Shown here: positions 1-10,222 of the stretch, in pieces
Layout of the letters: every line of letters begins with the position of its first letter
Position numbering within the stretch: position 1 is the first letter of the stretch
NCBI RefSeq assembly: GCF_021347895.1
Contig: NC_067135.1
Location: forward strand, 496,001 to 560,000
Direction of reading: 5' to 3'
Source: Acanthochromis polyacanthus
Lineage: Eukaryota; Chordata; Actinopteri; Pomacentridae
Length of the DNA stretch: 64,000 nucleotides
Made by a program: the position numbers and the translations under genes
The notes under the pieces: generated by a model
Seen by the model: the letters and a program-made list of their open reading frames with translations, nothing else
What the model was told of the DNA's origin: nothing
Databases searched by the model: none

Positions 1-434
1 AGGTTCTCCTGTAGTCTTCTACATAAAGTTCTTCAGATGGACTCCATAATAAATCCTGCTGGTTGTGAAATGTGTTTACTGTCAGATGGGTGTGTTTGTG
101 TGTTGTTGGTTTACCACAGCTCCATTAATCTGACTGAGAAACACGTCTCAAACATCATGTGGTCTCCAGTATGTGGACACACCAGCATTGGCAATATCAG
201 CCAGAGAACATAACACAGTACTTTTACTGCTGAACTGTACTTCAGTAAAATGAGGAGCTTGAGTATTTGTGTTCTGTGCTCCTCTAAACTGTACTTTACT
301 CTTAGTTTCTCATCATGACAGGCCTGTCTGATACCGTAGAGTTCTCCAGGAGAAGGTCTGCTCCAGCATATTTCTCTGAACAAATGAGCAGTGTTCACCT
401 CATGATGCTGATCATCCTGAGGTTTGGCTCTGCT

Positions 435-1100
435 TTACTCCTGTTTTTCAGTCTCATATTGTTGAAATAAGGTTCTGATAGACTCCAGATGTGACCAGAT
501 GTTCAGCAGCAAGTCCAGTGTTGCTCTACATGATGATGCACACCTGAGTGACCACAACCAGTAACTTTGAGAACGGCTCTCATTAACTGTGGCATCGTTT
601 CCATAAGCTTCTGTAATGTCCCAGGATTTATTTCTGTCCAGAGATACATTCATTTTCTACCAAGAGCTTCTATTGATGATGGGAGCATTGGACAAAAGTC
701 TTCTCCAGAACATACCAGAGGTTCTCAGTGAGGTCTGGACTCTGTGGAGGACAATCCATCTCCTGCTCCCTGATCCACTCCTTCTCAATGTGAGCTCCAT
801 GAATCCTGGCATCGTCTTCTTGGAACATGTAGAAAACCTCCACTGATTCAAAGACCTGGTCCTTCAGTATCTTCAGGTAGTCAGCTGACCTCATTCTTTG
901 GGAACATAACGTCGGTGAACCTGACTGACCCCAGATCATAACGCTAACCCCCACTAGCAATGATGAGGGCATCACTTCATCCGCCTCCATTCTTACCCTG
1001 ATCCCCCCATCACTCTAGAACAGGGTAGATCTCGACTCATCAGACCACATTTGTTCCTGAAGATGATGGTTCTCCACTATCCTTCAGGTTCTAATGATGT
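435..1100 (-). pseudogene. Decayed Tc1/mariner-like transposase
   Basis: The minus strand from about 1100 down to 435 reads, in broken frames, as the C-terminal half of a Tc1-type DDE transposase. A piece around 1050-990 resembles the segment holding the first catalytic Asp (a SDESR-like stretch). The frame 990-670 has [18 protein letters not shown], a FQEDDARIH block where the second Asp is expected, and [12 protein letters not shown] in place of the usual [11 protein letters not shown]. The frame 653-435 probably continues the C-terminus. Several frameshifts and lost consensus residues mean it cannot be active. No terminal repeats were recognised. It is much more decayed than the Tc1 copy at 13211. 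Confidence 0.7.
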
Positions 1101-1816
1101 GTTGAATGCTTCTTAACCTGATTTTAGTTGTTTCATTTCCATAGTTGTTTTCTTTGCTTGATGCAGGCCAATAATTTGACCCTTCTGAGACAGATTAGCA
1201 TCCTTTCCATGACCACAGGATATGTCTATGGTTGTTTAGAAATGAGAAGCTCCAAGTGTTAGAGCCAGAATCCAGCAGCACCTCCATTTTCTGAGACGAC
1301 TCAGGCTTTTTCCTGATCTTTTATTGAGGAACCATCAAGTCCAGACTTGTCATATCATGGAAGTCCTGCTCCCCTCATGTTGTTTACTCAGACCTCCATC
1401 AGTCTCCCTTCTGACCCGTCACATGTCCTGTTCACTGAGTCTGAACTGTTGGATTGAGGCAGGAGGTCCAGAGTCCTGCTGGATTTAGACCTCTTCTATC
1501 CCTCATCAGCCTCGTAAAGGAGCAGCTGTGTGTTCTGATGTGTGTCTTTTATTTTTTATGTCATTGAATCTTATCCACACAACTAGGGTTATATGTTATG
1601 AACTTTATGTGTTCTGCTATGTGTTGGTGTGCAGCTTATTTTTTTTAGATACAGATTTCTCCCAGGGGAGGCACTAAAGTGAAGCTGAACAGCAGCAGCT
1701 CTGAATGTTTGCTGTCAGCTTGTTTTTCTTGTTGTTGTTGTTGTTGTGCGGACAGTCAGTAGGAGGAGGGCGTAACCGAGGGCAACATGATGACACACAC
1801 TTCCTGACAAACACAC
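1101..1816. other. Intergenic stretch, no gene seen
   Basis: No coding potential or recognisable mobile element was found here. A short (TTG)n run lies near 1728-1746. The last 70 bases lead into the TATA box of the next gene and are presumably its proximal promoter. Confidence 0.5.
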
Positions 1817-1824
1817 TATAAAAG
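1817..1824 (+). promoter_or_regulatory. TATA box of secreted-protein gene
   Basis: TATAAAAG is followed at once by a CCAAT-like GACCAATCAG. Transcription would start about 25-30 bases downstream, near 1845-1850. This leaves a 5'UTR of about 175 bases that contains an imprecise repeat of the motif CCTTCAGGACCCTCA (about 1890-1985). The spacing to the signal-peptide ATG at 2024 fits a compact tissue-specific promoter. Confidence 0.7.
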
Positions 1825-2023
1825 ACCAATCAGAGCAGGATGCAGTCAGAACCTGCAGGACCCCTGATACCCGGACCGACCCGTACAGACGAGGCCTTCA
1901 GGACCCTCACAACCCACCCGGACATACGAGTCCTTCAGGACCCTCAGAACTGACTTGGACATATAGGACCTTCAGGACCCTCAGAACCGACCCACTGCAC
2001 CCCGTTCAGCGTGTTTGTCCAGG

Positions 2024-2077
2024 ATGTGGCTGTTTCTGGTGACTGTTGTTCTGCTGGATCTCAGCCAGGCCACTCCG
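2024..2077 (+). CDS. Unrecognised secreted acidic protein, coding exon 1 (signal peptide)
   Basis: This exon opens a predicted seven-exon gene (2024-10456) for a secreted protein of about 217 aa. It encodes a classical signal peptide, MWLFLVTVVLLDLSQATP, and ends at a GTAAGA donor directly after the likely cleavage site. All predicted introns are phase 0. The mature protein has a Ser-rich segment, several S-x-E motifs (SSE, SQE, STE, SVE, SME) suited to Golgi FAM20C phosphorylation, an Asp/Gly-rich segment and an acidic C-terminus. No cysteine is seen in the predicted mature chain. I do not recognise the family. Signal-peptide exon, phase-0 introns and S-x-E sites are shared with secretory calcium-binding phosphoproteins (SCPPs), but I see no diagnostic homology and the mepce neighbourhood is not a known SCPP locus. 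The exon chain is inferred from splice signals and phase only. Confidence 0.6.
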
Positions 2078-2991
2078 GTAAGAACGGACCATATTGATCA
2101 GCTATACATCAGTTTAAAGAGAAACACACTGAGGCCAGACATAGGAGGACCACTGACATGCTTTGGTATGTTGAAGATAATTAAAGTAGAAAGACACATT
2201 AAACAAATAAAACATCTATTCATGAAGTTGTCCCAGCTTTACATCCAGTCCTCTCTTTTAGCATCTGCCCATTGGTTGATGATTCCACAGGTGTATCCCA
2301 TTGAAATCACTCCTCCATTTGTTGGAAAGGTTCCAAGCATCAGTTTGATATTTGCTTTATCTTTGAGTGGTGATTTCAGATCTGCTTTGATATTTATAGC
2401 AAGACGGATGTTTAGCAAACATCTGGTTTACACTTTAAAGGATAATCCCTCTGTAAAAGGACTCCTTGATTTTTATTTTTCCTTTGCTCTGATGAAACTT
2501 GACTTTACTCCTCCATATTTAACTGGAGCTGCATGTCTCTTTACAGTTCGTGGCTTTCTGAAGCCTCTGTTTCCTGTCCACATCCCCACGCTGCTACTGG
2601 TGTCTGGTTGGAAATGACAACTTAAATTATTCTATTTCAAAACACACATATCGTCACAACAAAGAGACGTGAGCTCTTCTCTTCATTCAATCTGTTGTTT
2701 CTTCCAGCTTCAACTCTCCTGTCAGTGACATTCTGTGTCAGCTAACCGGCTAACCAGCTAACCGGCTAACTGCTAACCGGCTAATTGGCTAACTTACAGT
2801 GAAGGCACATTGCTGTTTAATTAAGATGAGCAATTATATACAGTATTTACAGTACATGCAGAACTTACAGTATACACAGGAGGTCCAATACAGGGTCCAA
2901 CAGGAGGTACAGGGTCCAGTTGTGATTAATAAGATATGTGAGTGATTAGTCATGTGATTGATTAATAACTGTGTCTGTGTTGTTGATACAG

Positions 2992-3048
2992 CTACCAGGA
3001 CAACGGAGCGACCTGCAGTTCCTCCTTCAGGATCAGGTCTACCTCACG
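2992..3048 (+). CDS. Secreted-protein gene, coding exon 2
   Basis: 57 bases, phase 0, after a TTGATACAG acceptor and before a good GTGAGT donor. Encodes LPGQRSDLQFLLQDQVYLT, a short amphipathic-looking stretch. Intron 1 (2078-2991) stays open for about 170 codons in the exon 1 frame, but the strong donor and acceptor make splicing more likely. Confidence 0.55.
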
Positions 3049-3374
3049 GTGAGTCCATCAGGTATAGAGCATGGAGCTACAGTAGAAACACTACAAGTAT
3101 CTGAGTATTCTCAGCTCCATGTATCAGAAGTATTTCCTTGTAAAATACAGCCAAGTTGTTCCCTAAAATAACCCCTACCCCCACAACTGGTAGAGCACCC
3201 CCATGGTCTCCTCACTCTGAACTAGACCACAGTCCAGCCTCAGTCCATGGACTGGAACACGAAACGCATCTAAACCTGTTCCCTGCATCAGAACCTGATC
3301 ACCAGCATCAGTGAACTGAGAGAACGGGAGCTGAGAACCCACAATCAATGAAGGACGAGCTACAGAGAGACAGC

Positions 3375-3640
3375 TGTCTTCACCTGTACCTGATCCACCT
3401 GTACCTGAACCACCTGTACCTGATCCACCTGTACCTGATCCACCTGTACCTGAACCACCTGTACCTGAACCACCTGTACCTGATCCACCTGTACCTGACT
3501 CCACCTGTACCTGACTCCACCTGTACCTGACTCCACCTGTACCTGATCCACCTGTACCTGAACCACCTGTACCTGATCCACCTGTACCTGATCCACCTGT
3601 ACCTGAACCACCTGCACCTGAACCACCTGTACCTCCACAC
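3375..3640. repeat. 15-bp minisatellite (CACCTGTACCTGATC-like)
   Basis: About 17 tandem units of roughly 15 bp alternating CCTGTACCTGATCCA and CCTGTACCTGAACCA, in intron 2 of the secreted-protein gene. The unit length is a multiple of three, so several frames stay open on both strands; these are not genes. Confidence 0.95.
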
Positions 3641-3722
3641 AGACCTGTCTGTTCTATTCCAACCTGCTGAGTTCTGTAATCACCTTGATGTGTTAATAAT
3701 CATCTTTCAGAGTGGTTGCTTC

Positions 3723-4120
3723 CTAAGCTGTCTTCACCTTATGTTCACTAATGTAGACGGCCATGTGAGAAGGAACTGAGTCGTTGAACTGCTCCAGGAT
3801 CAGTAAATCACACAGAGGATCAAATGTATGAACATTTAGTGAAGAACTCCACCGACCGAAATGAGTCATCAGCTCTCTGGTAAACTCCATCTGAGTCTGA
3901 TGACCAGACTTCTTCCAGGATCTAAACCTATGTCTGTAAGCCTCAGGAACAAACTCATTTGTTTTTCGAACAGCAGCTTTGTCCGAAGCATAGACCTTAC
4001 CGTCCTCCACACTGAGAGAACAATACACCTCCTGGTAATTACATGTTAGACTGCAGGAGGAACGTCCTCTCAGCATCTGACCATCTGGTCTCAGACACTC
4101 ATTCAGAGAGAAAAAAAACA
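3723..4120 (-). pseudogene. Gypsy-type gag / SCAN-like domain remnant
   Basis: The minus-strand frame contains the sequence pattern of the SCAN-like capsid region found in many teleost Ty3/gypsy gag proteins: QEVYCSLSVED, VPEAYRHRFRSWKK, a QTQMEFTRELMTHFGRW segment and LCDLLILEQFNDSVP. Only this capsid segment is readable; no protease, reverse transcriptase or long terminal repeat was recognised next to it. It lies in intron 2 in reverse orientation to the host gene. It could be a solo fragment of an LTR retrotransposon or of a domesticated SCAN exon; the truncated context favours the former. Confidence 0.6.
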
Positions 4121-4447
4121 TCAGGATCATGTTGACTAAACTGAGGAACCAAACACAGTCTAGTGGACACATCAAACGCCTGTGAAGGACCAAGATAACC
4201 CCCAGAGATCTGACCCACAACACCAGACGAACTCACATTTAATGTAACTCCTCCAGCTCAAGTCTTTTAATCTCAACCTGTAACAGATGCAGTCTTTCAG
4301 CTGCTCAGAGGTTAAAACCAAACAGCTCAGAGCAGCTCCACTGTCAGCAGCAGATTCACAGGAGTCTAAATAAATAAATAACAATCAAATTAAAGGAGTC
4401 TAAACCGGCCTCAGCAGTCTGTACTTTAGGCTGGAGAACTCCTGTGT

Positions 4448-4660
4448 CTTTTTATTTAACCTTTATTTATCCAGGTAATCTCATTGAGACATTGGGTCTC
4501 ATTCTCAAGAGAGACCTGTCCTCAAATAACACAACAAAACAGCACTCAGGGACCTGAACCAGACAAGAGAACACCATAATATAACACTGAGCTGCAGACA
4601 GGTTTGTGACTAAACACAACATAGACTTCAACATGGATGTGCAAAGCTCCAAGCTATAAA
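4448..4660 (-). mobile_element. LINE 3'UTR-like fragment
   Basis: The segment TTTATTTAACCTTTATTTAT followed by CCAGGTAATCTCATTGAGA and a 'GAGACCTG' block is similar to sequences at 42690 and 63705. The 42690 copy is the 3' end of a readable LINE, so this fragment is probably a related 3' end, also in minus orientation. Confidence 0.5.
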
Positions 4661-6061
4661 GTTATAAAGTCAAAACACTAAGAACAAGTCCTAAAAGATG
4701 ATGTTTCCGTGGTATTTAAAAGGCGTTTGAAGTCCTCCAGGGGACTCTAGTTGGACATCTTCAGACTCTGGTGTAGTGAGGTCCAGGTTGAAGAAACTGT
4801 TTAGCTAAGCTCTGTGAGAAGGCAGTGAAGGAATGAAGTCCTGGAACGTAGACTACGGCTGAACTCATCATCAATCATCAGGGATCTACCAGGTTGTCTT
4901 TCAGGATGTTCTTCATGTTGTTTTTAACCTTTGATCTTTGACATCCATCTAGTAATGCTGCTTCAAGAACAGTTGTAGCTCCAGTAGCTGTTCTGATGGA
5001 GCTCTCAGAAACTCAGACCTGTCTGAATAAACAACCTGGTAAACCTGATGAACATTAGAATCACAGCTGCTGTCCAACAGACAGAACTCTGCAGCTCAAA
5101 CAGCTCATCCATCTCCACGGCTCCATCCCTCTGACTGCCTCTCCAGAACCTGCCTGGACTTCAGGTGGTCCTGGTGGTGGGTATTTAATACTGAGATCCT
5201 GCAGGCCCGGCAAGCAGCCGAGGATCAGCGACCACTAGAAACTGCTCCAACCACTTCCTCACCACACTAGCAAACCCCCCAACGGACTCCAGGGTCTGGT
5301 CTGGAGCCTGACAGGGACAGAACCACAGGAACTCACTACCAGAACTCAGAGACACAACCACCACAGCAACAAACTTCCTGTGATCACTAAAGATGCTGAA
5401 TACTCACCATAGCAACCAGAGAACAAGTCTTCTCTAAACGCTGATTAAACATCAAGAACCAGGACCTCCAACGGCCGTGATCCAGCAGAGCTACAAAAGT
5501 CTGGATCTACTAAGATGAGGAAGAACTCCAACTGTTCCAGCCTAGCACAGATCTAACAGACGGTGGTGACTACAACATTAGTTATTTCACAAAAATCAAC
5601 TAAATGTGGGTTAAAAACCAGAATAAACAGAAACCCTGCTGCTGTCAGAGGGAGGTTAAGGCCCCTCATCTAACACCTGGTGGATCATCTCCTATGAAGG
5701 AACATTCTCCTGGAGCTCATTCTTCAACCTGAACCCTCTGATCTTCGTGGAGACGCCATCAACCCAACAGATCTGTGGTGTAATGAAGTCATCTTAGAAA
5801 ACCTGTGGCAGATTTTATCACAATTAGAATCCAGAAGCAACAGCTGACTTCATTTCTCTGCACCATCTGAACGTCAACATGAAGCTGAATAAATTAAATA
5901 TTACATTTCAATCGTCATATTTAGCTCAGCAGGTTTTGCACTTTGCTCTCCAGTCAGTCATGGAGTGTTTGTCTTTATAATAACCAGTTTCATCCTCACA
6001 CTGGATGCAGATCAACACTTCCTGATTGCTGTCCTTGAATCTGTGTGTTGTGTGTCTGTAG
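4661..6061. other. Intron 2 remainder, no feature recognised
   Basis: Inside intron 2 of the secreted-protein gene. I see no exon, tandem array or confident mobile element. The text is AC-rich intronic DNA with scattered repeats of short phrases typical of the window. Confidence 0.4.
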
Positions 6062-6154
6062 ATCTCCACCACTCCTGCTCCTCCTCCACAGAAACGATCA
6101 TCCTCCTCTTCATCCTCCTCATCGTCAGCCTCCGAGTCCAGCCAGAGTTCAGAG
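6062..6154 (+). CDS. Secreted-protein gene, coding exon 3 (poly-Ser)
   Basis: 93 bases, phase 0, acceptor TGTCTGTAG. Encodes a proline-rich start (TTPAPPPQKR) followed by a run of ten serines and then ASESSQSSE. The Ser run with acidic ending is the most distinctive part of the protein and offers S-x-E phosphorylation sites. The donor (GAG|GTCAGA) is weak, so the exon end is less certain than the start. The KR pair could be a processing site. Confidence 0.5.
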
Positions 6155-6419
6155 GTCAGAGTGAAACGCAGATTCCTGAATTTGATCAAACTATGAAGTC
6201 CGGTCCTTCAGATGAACATGAACCAGGTTCCTACATCACCCAAAAGCCTTAGATCTTCACTATATAGATCATACCTCAACACAGCCACCATAGCTTCTAT
6301 GTGAGGTTTACAGGACTCTAACTTTACCACAACTGACAACTACCTGCCCACATCAGCACCTAGTGGACAGTAGAGGAACTGTAGACTAAAGCAGACACTG
6401 CTGATTGGAGCTGTAGTTA

Positions 6420-6759
6420 TTAACTCATTTGCTGCCATTGACGTCTATAGACGTCAATTGAAATCCGAACGTTCGCTGCCAATGACGTCTATAGACGTCA
6501 ATCATGTTCTTTGAATGGGGGGGCTGCAGGACAGTCTGTCAGAGCTTGTCGGTGAAAATCCTGGAGTTTTGGAACGTGAGAGTGTTTGCGGTGGGCCAAA
6601 AGAATGACAAAGACAGTGACCATGGTGGGGCGACAGCAAAAAGTGCCGTTGCCAACAGCCGCTGGTGATCAAAGCCGCGCTAGTTTTTGGTTTCGGTTTC
6701 GCCAACACCGCTCTCTTCAGCTCGTCTGACGAAGTCGAGTCAGATGAGTTTAGAATTAG

Positions 6760-6790
<31 letters not shown>

Positions 6791-7301
6791 CTAAAAATAT
6801 TTTGTTTATATTTTGTAAAATGTATTGTTCTGAACCAAAATGTTGACTTGTGTTGTTTCTTTGTAAATAAATGATTTAGCTAACAAAAGGTTAAAAAGTT
6901 GACCTCAAAATGCTTTTTCCGAGTTGTTTTTGTTGTTTCATATAAGTAAACAACTGTTCAGTTGTGTGGGATGTCACTAAACCAAAAATATTGGCATCAA
7001 AGTGATTGATGTGCCTCTCTGCTAAAAAAGCTAGTTTTCTCTGTTTTTTGGTCAAAAACAGGTGTTTTTGCTGAAACTACCCTATGTTCTGCTGCCGATA
7101 ACTTTAGAACCGAAAATGCTAGAAACAAACTTTTTTTTCCTGATGAAAGAAGAGAATCTACACTTTCTTTAGACAGTTTCAATGTTTATGTAGTATTAAA
7201 ACTTGATATTCTGTAGGTCTTGAAAAATCTGTCAAAATTCTTAAAAACTCTGGCAGTAGGGGGCTCTTTGCTCTGAAAACAGCTGGCAGCCAATGAGTTA
7301 A
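6420..7301. mobile_element. TTAA-flanked DNA element (piggyBac-like, non-autonomous)
   Basis: An 882-bp block bounded on both sides by TTAA. Inside the TTAAs the ends are inverted: CTCATTTGCTGCC at the left and the reverse complement of CTCATTGGCTGCC at the right (12 of 13 match). TTAA duplication is the signature of piggyBac (also Kolobok) elements. A short open frame at 6664-6760 with an acidic SSSDEVESDE string and a distal AATAAA could be a transposase remnant, but no DDD catalytic core is present. It lies in intron 3 of the secreted-protein gene. A (CA)n tract sits at about 6762-6790. Confidence 0.7.
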
Positions 7302-7344
7302 AGAACCCTGAGTGATAAACTGACTGACTGGTTCAATTCTACAG

Positions 7345-7386
7345 GGTCCTCAACAACTGAGAGAACGACAGAACCTGGAGAACACG
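7345..7386 (+). CDS. Secreted-protein gene, coding exon 4
   Basis: 42 bases, phase 0, acceptor TTCTACAG and donor GTAACA. Encodes GPQQLRERQNLENT. It is flanked by the TTAA element upstream and the rDNA-bearing transposon downstream, so both neighbouring introns are built largely of mobile DNA. Confidence 0.45.
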
Positions 7387-8830
7387 GTAACAACACAACG
7401 TTCATGTGACAAGTTCCACTGATAGAGTATGGGGGTATTTTTGTAGCAAAACTATTTGTCAATGTGAATCGAGAGTTGTCTGTCTGTATTTCAATCCATG
7501 TGTCTGAAGTGAGATTTGTCAATGTGTAAAAGAATTTGTCTATGTGAACTGAAATTTGTCAATGCGAACTGGAATCTTCAAAAGCCGTCTGAAAATTTAA
7601 AATTTCTACATGTAATAAGATTTGTCCATGCGTATAAAGACATTTGTAGTTGAAAAAATTACGTATCCCACTACACATCAGCAGAAAATACGAATCACCA
7701 GTTACGAGTCGTTCGGTTTCACAATTGGCTGTTTTATTTTCACGTGACTTTTGCTACACTTCTGCCATGAGATGTGTATCTGAAAAATGTATGGGTTTTA
7801 GCTCCCTGAGTCCAGGCTCACAGGCACGTCCACCATCTGCAAGCTTCAGGCGGTGCTATGCCTCAGGTGGCCGCCATCCGGGGGATAACCTCGAGCCGAT
7901 CAAAAGAACCATAACTGATTTAAAGCTGCTGTCTGGAGTTTCCGTTTGTTTTCAATTTGTATCATTTTTTAAACAAAGCTTAAATGTGTTAGTCTAGTTA
8001 GATACTATAATATAAAGTTAGTATAACGCCATATGAAAATTTATTCCTGAGCTCCGCCTTCCTCTCATAGACCCCCATGTTATTCCAAAAAGCGCCGGTC
8101 GCTGCCGACCAATCAAGTTAGAGCTTCAGCTTTGTCGTGCTGTCAATCAACGGTTACGCGCACAGCAAGCAAGCCCATGCAGAGGTGGGCGAGCTACGCA
8201 CTACGCAACCGCGCACACATTTGTTTTGCTTGTGGAGGAGAGAGCATCAGGGATCAGCAACTTCCAGAAAAGTTACCGATCCCACGGCTTGTCAGGCCAA
8301 GAGACTGCAGGATGTTTTTTGGCTCGGGGTGCTCGCGTCGCTCCCCGACCACGGCCTCCATAGCCCGCCTGACGGCTTCGTTTAGATGCCCGACCTCTGA
8401 GGAAGATGTTGGGGCGTCTGGGACATACTCTTCGTCAGAGGAGTCATGCAATTCTGAACTCTAGATAGAAATAAATAAACAATGTAACACATATACACGC
8501 GTAAATGCACTAAGTTTGATAAACAACGTCATCCAGAGGGATACACGAGTGTAATCACATATTGAAACTTTACTCGTTCGTCCGAGCAGATTCATGTTAT
8601 TTTGGTATTAGGACAAGTTAGACTCAATACAGAATTCTAACGTAATTCCTTTATTATTCACTAAATGTACTAAATGTAGAAGAGTGGAAAACAGCAAAAC
8701 AGGCGAGATGCTGCAGCACTCCGGGCACTCCTCTCATGTACTGCACACGTGCACAAATAAAGGGACGAAATCAGAGGGAGGGACCAACAGTGTTTTGGGA
8801 GACGCTGCGATTCAAACTCCGGACACGAGC

Positions 8831-8934
8831 TTTAATGAGCCATTAGCAGTTTCACTGTACCGGCCGTGTGTACTTAGACTTGCATGACTTAATCTTTGAG
8901 ACAAGCATATGCTACTGGCAGGATCAACCAGGTA
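8831..8934 (-). pseudogene. 18S rRNA 5'-end fragment (nt 1-104)
   Basis: On the minus strand, 8934 down to 8831 reads as the start of eukaryotic 18S rRNA: TACCTGGTTGATCCTGCCAG, then TAGCATATGCTTGTCTCAAA, onward through GGCTCATTAAA. It ends abruptly at about nucleotide 104 of the mature RNA. I count about three differences from the vertebrate sequence as I know it (near nt 48, 55 and 90). It is a non-functional captured piece inside the long-TIR transposon. Confidence 0.9.
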
Positions 8935-9200
8935 GCCTGAGCGTAGAGCTGAGTGGCGGCGCCTGGTCGGGACTGGGGCCATGAAGCGTGGCTGTGCTGG
9001 GGTGAATGGACAGAGGGTGTTTGGCTTGGACAAATGACCGTGTCGTCCGGAGAGTTGACCATCGCCTGAGCGGGTCGTGGCCGCCGCCGCCACCCTGGGG
9101 TGGCGGGGGCCGGTGAACCCGGTGACGGGCTCTGGGTCGGGCAACTGGGGCAGATGGGGCGTCTCGACCTCGCGCTGAGAGCCACAAGGGCAGAGCAGGT
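8935..9200 (-). other. Probable 5' external transcribed spacer piece
   Basis: Directly upstream of 18S position 1 on the minus strand lies GC-rich sequence with GCC/CGC runs (about 9060-9120), unlike the AT-rich DNA around it. By position it should be the end of the rDNA 5'ETS carried along with 18S. ETS is poorly conserved, so this is inferred from adjacency and composition. Confidence 0.55.
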
Positions 9201-9689
9201 ACAGAGCAGCAGAGCAGAAGGCAGCCAGCCTGGACGAGCCTGAGAGCCTGAGATCAGGGAGCTAAAACCCAGACATTTTTCAGATACGAATCTCACTCAA
9301 GGCAGAAGTGTAGCAAAAGTCACGTGAAAATAAAACAGCCAAATGTGAAACCGAAGGACTCGTAACTGGTGATTCATCTGTATTTTCTGCTGATGTGTAG
9401 TGGGATGCGTAAATTTTTCAAATACAAATGTCTTTGTTTGCATTGACAACTCCTTTTACACATGGACAACTCTTTGTACGCATGGACAAATCTTATTACA
9501 TGTACAAATTTTAAATTTTCAGGCGATTTTTGAAGATTAGACAAATTATTTTACACATTGACAAATCTCAGTTCAGACACAAGGATTGAAATACTGACAG
9601 ACAACTCTTGATTCGCATTGATAAATAGTTTTGCTACAATAATACTCCCATATAGAGCATTCACAGAATCCTGACGTGAACCAAGCATC

Positions 9690-9825
9690 CTCTAGTGTAG
9701 AAACATAATCACAGTATAGAAAGGTCCCCACAGTGTAGAAAGGTCCCCACAGTGTAGAAATGTCCTCATAGTGTAGAAATGTCCTCACAGTGTAGAAACC
9801 TCCCCACAGTGTAGAAAAGTGACGC
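9690..9825. repeat. 19-bp tandem repeat (CAGTGTAGAAAGGTCCCCA)
   Basis: About six imperfect copies of a 19-bp unit in intron 4 of the secreted-protein gene, just after the long-TIR transposon. Confidence 0.8.
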
Positions 9826-9861
9826 ATGATGTTATGGTAAGCATGTGATGTCATCCTGCAG

Positions 9862-9891
9862 GCTGTGGAGCAGGTGGATTCCTCTCAGGAG
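9862..9891 (+). CDS. Secreted-protein gene, coding exon 5 (uncertain 3' end)
   Basis: The acceptor CATCCTGCAG is good. The best phase-0 exon is 30 bases (AVEQVDSSQE) ending at GAG|GCGAGT, which requires a rare GC donor. The alternative is a 12-base exon ending at CAG|GTGGAT. Both keep phase 0. A cDNA is needed to decide. Confidence 0.35.
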
Positions 9892-9981
9892 GCGAGTCCT
9901 CTTTTCAAATTAAAGTTTATTTAAATTAATTAACGCTGAACATGACCTGACATGAAACAGTATGTGTCTGTATGTGTGTAG

Positions 9982-10125
9982 AGCACAGAGCACCTCCAGC
10001 CTCCCAGTAACACCAGCAGTCTGTGGCTCAATGAACTGGTCCTACTGGGAGAGAGAGTTTCTGATAGAGATGGAGACGGCGGAAACGAAGATGGAGGAGA
10101 CAACAGCGTGGAGAGCAGACACAGG
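9982..10125 (+). CDS. Secreted-protein gene, coding exon 6
   Basis: 144 bases, phase 0, acceptor TGTGTGTAG and donor AGG|GTGACA. Encodes 48 residues with one potential N-glycosylation site (NTS), a leucine-rich helix-like stretch (LWLNELVLLGERV) and an Asp/Gly/Asn-rich run DRDGDGGNEDGGDN that could bind calcium. Confidence 0.6.
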
Positions 10126-10222
10126 GTGACATCATCATAATATCACATGACATGTCATTTCAAACACGTTAGCGTTCACAGGAAAGATGCTAACAGATGA
10201 CCTCCTCTAACCACGCCCACAG

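Larger units (their letters stand above)
7428..9652. mobile_element. 2.2-kb long-TIR DNA transposon carrying rDNA
   Basis: The two ends are long inverted repeats of about 390-400 bp each (7428 to about 7840, and about 9240 to 9652). They run from TATGGGGGTATT at the left to AATACTCCCATA at the right and include shared blocks such as TTTGCTACACTTCTGCC. The element is flanked by TAGAG on both sides (7423-7427 and 9653-9657), a probable 5-bp target duplication. The interior has no transposase. It holds a fragment of other mobile or genic DNA (about 7900-8800) and a piece of ribosomal DNA (8831 to about 9200). The superfamily is not clear to me: the duplication length fits none of the commonest classes cleanly. 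Confidence 0.75.

Noticed and set aside
2015..2617. 200-codon open frame running from the signal peptide through intron 1
   Set aside because: A strong GTAAGA donor directly after the signal peptide and a phase-matching exon at 2992 fit better; the read-through has no recognisable domain. A retained-intron form is not excluded.
3348..3640. Repeat proteins in the 15-bp array (plus and minus frames)
   Set aside because: Frames exist only because the unit is 15 bases; located in an intron.
8132..8464. 110-codon frame inside the rDNA-bearing transposon
   Set aside because: The opposite strand also has an open frame (acidic SSDEEYVPDAPTSSSE) and neither shows a recognised domain; left as unassigned element interior.
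8889..9296. 135-codon minus frame over the 18S/ETS piece
   Set aside because: It is translation of ribosomal spacer DNA; the overlap with the 18S start explains it.
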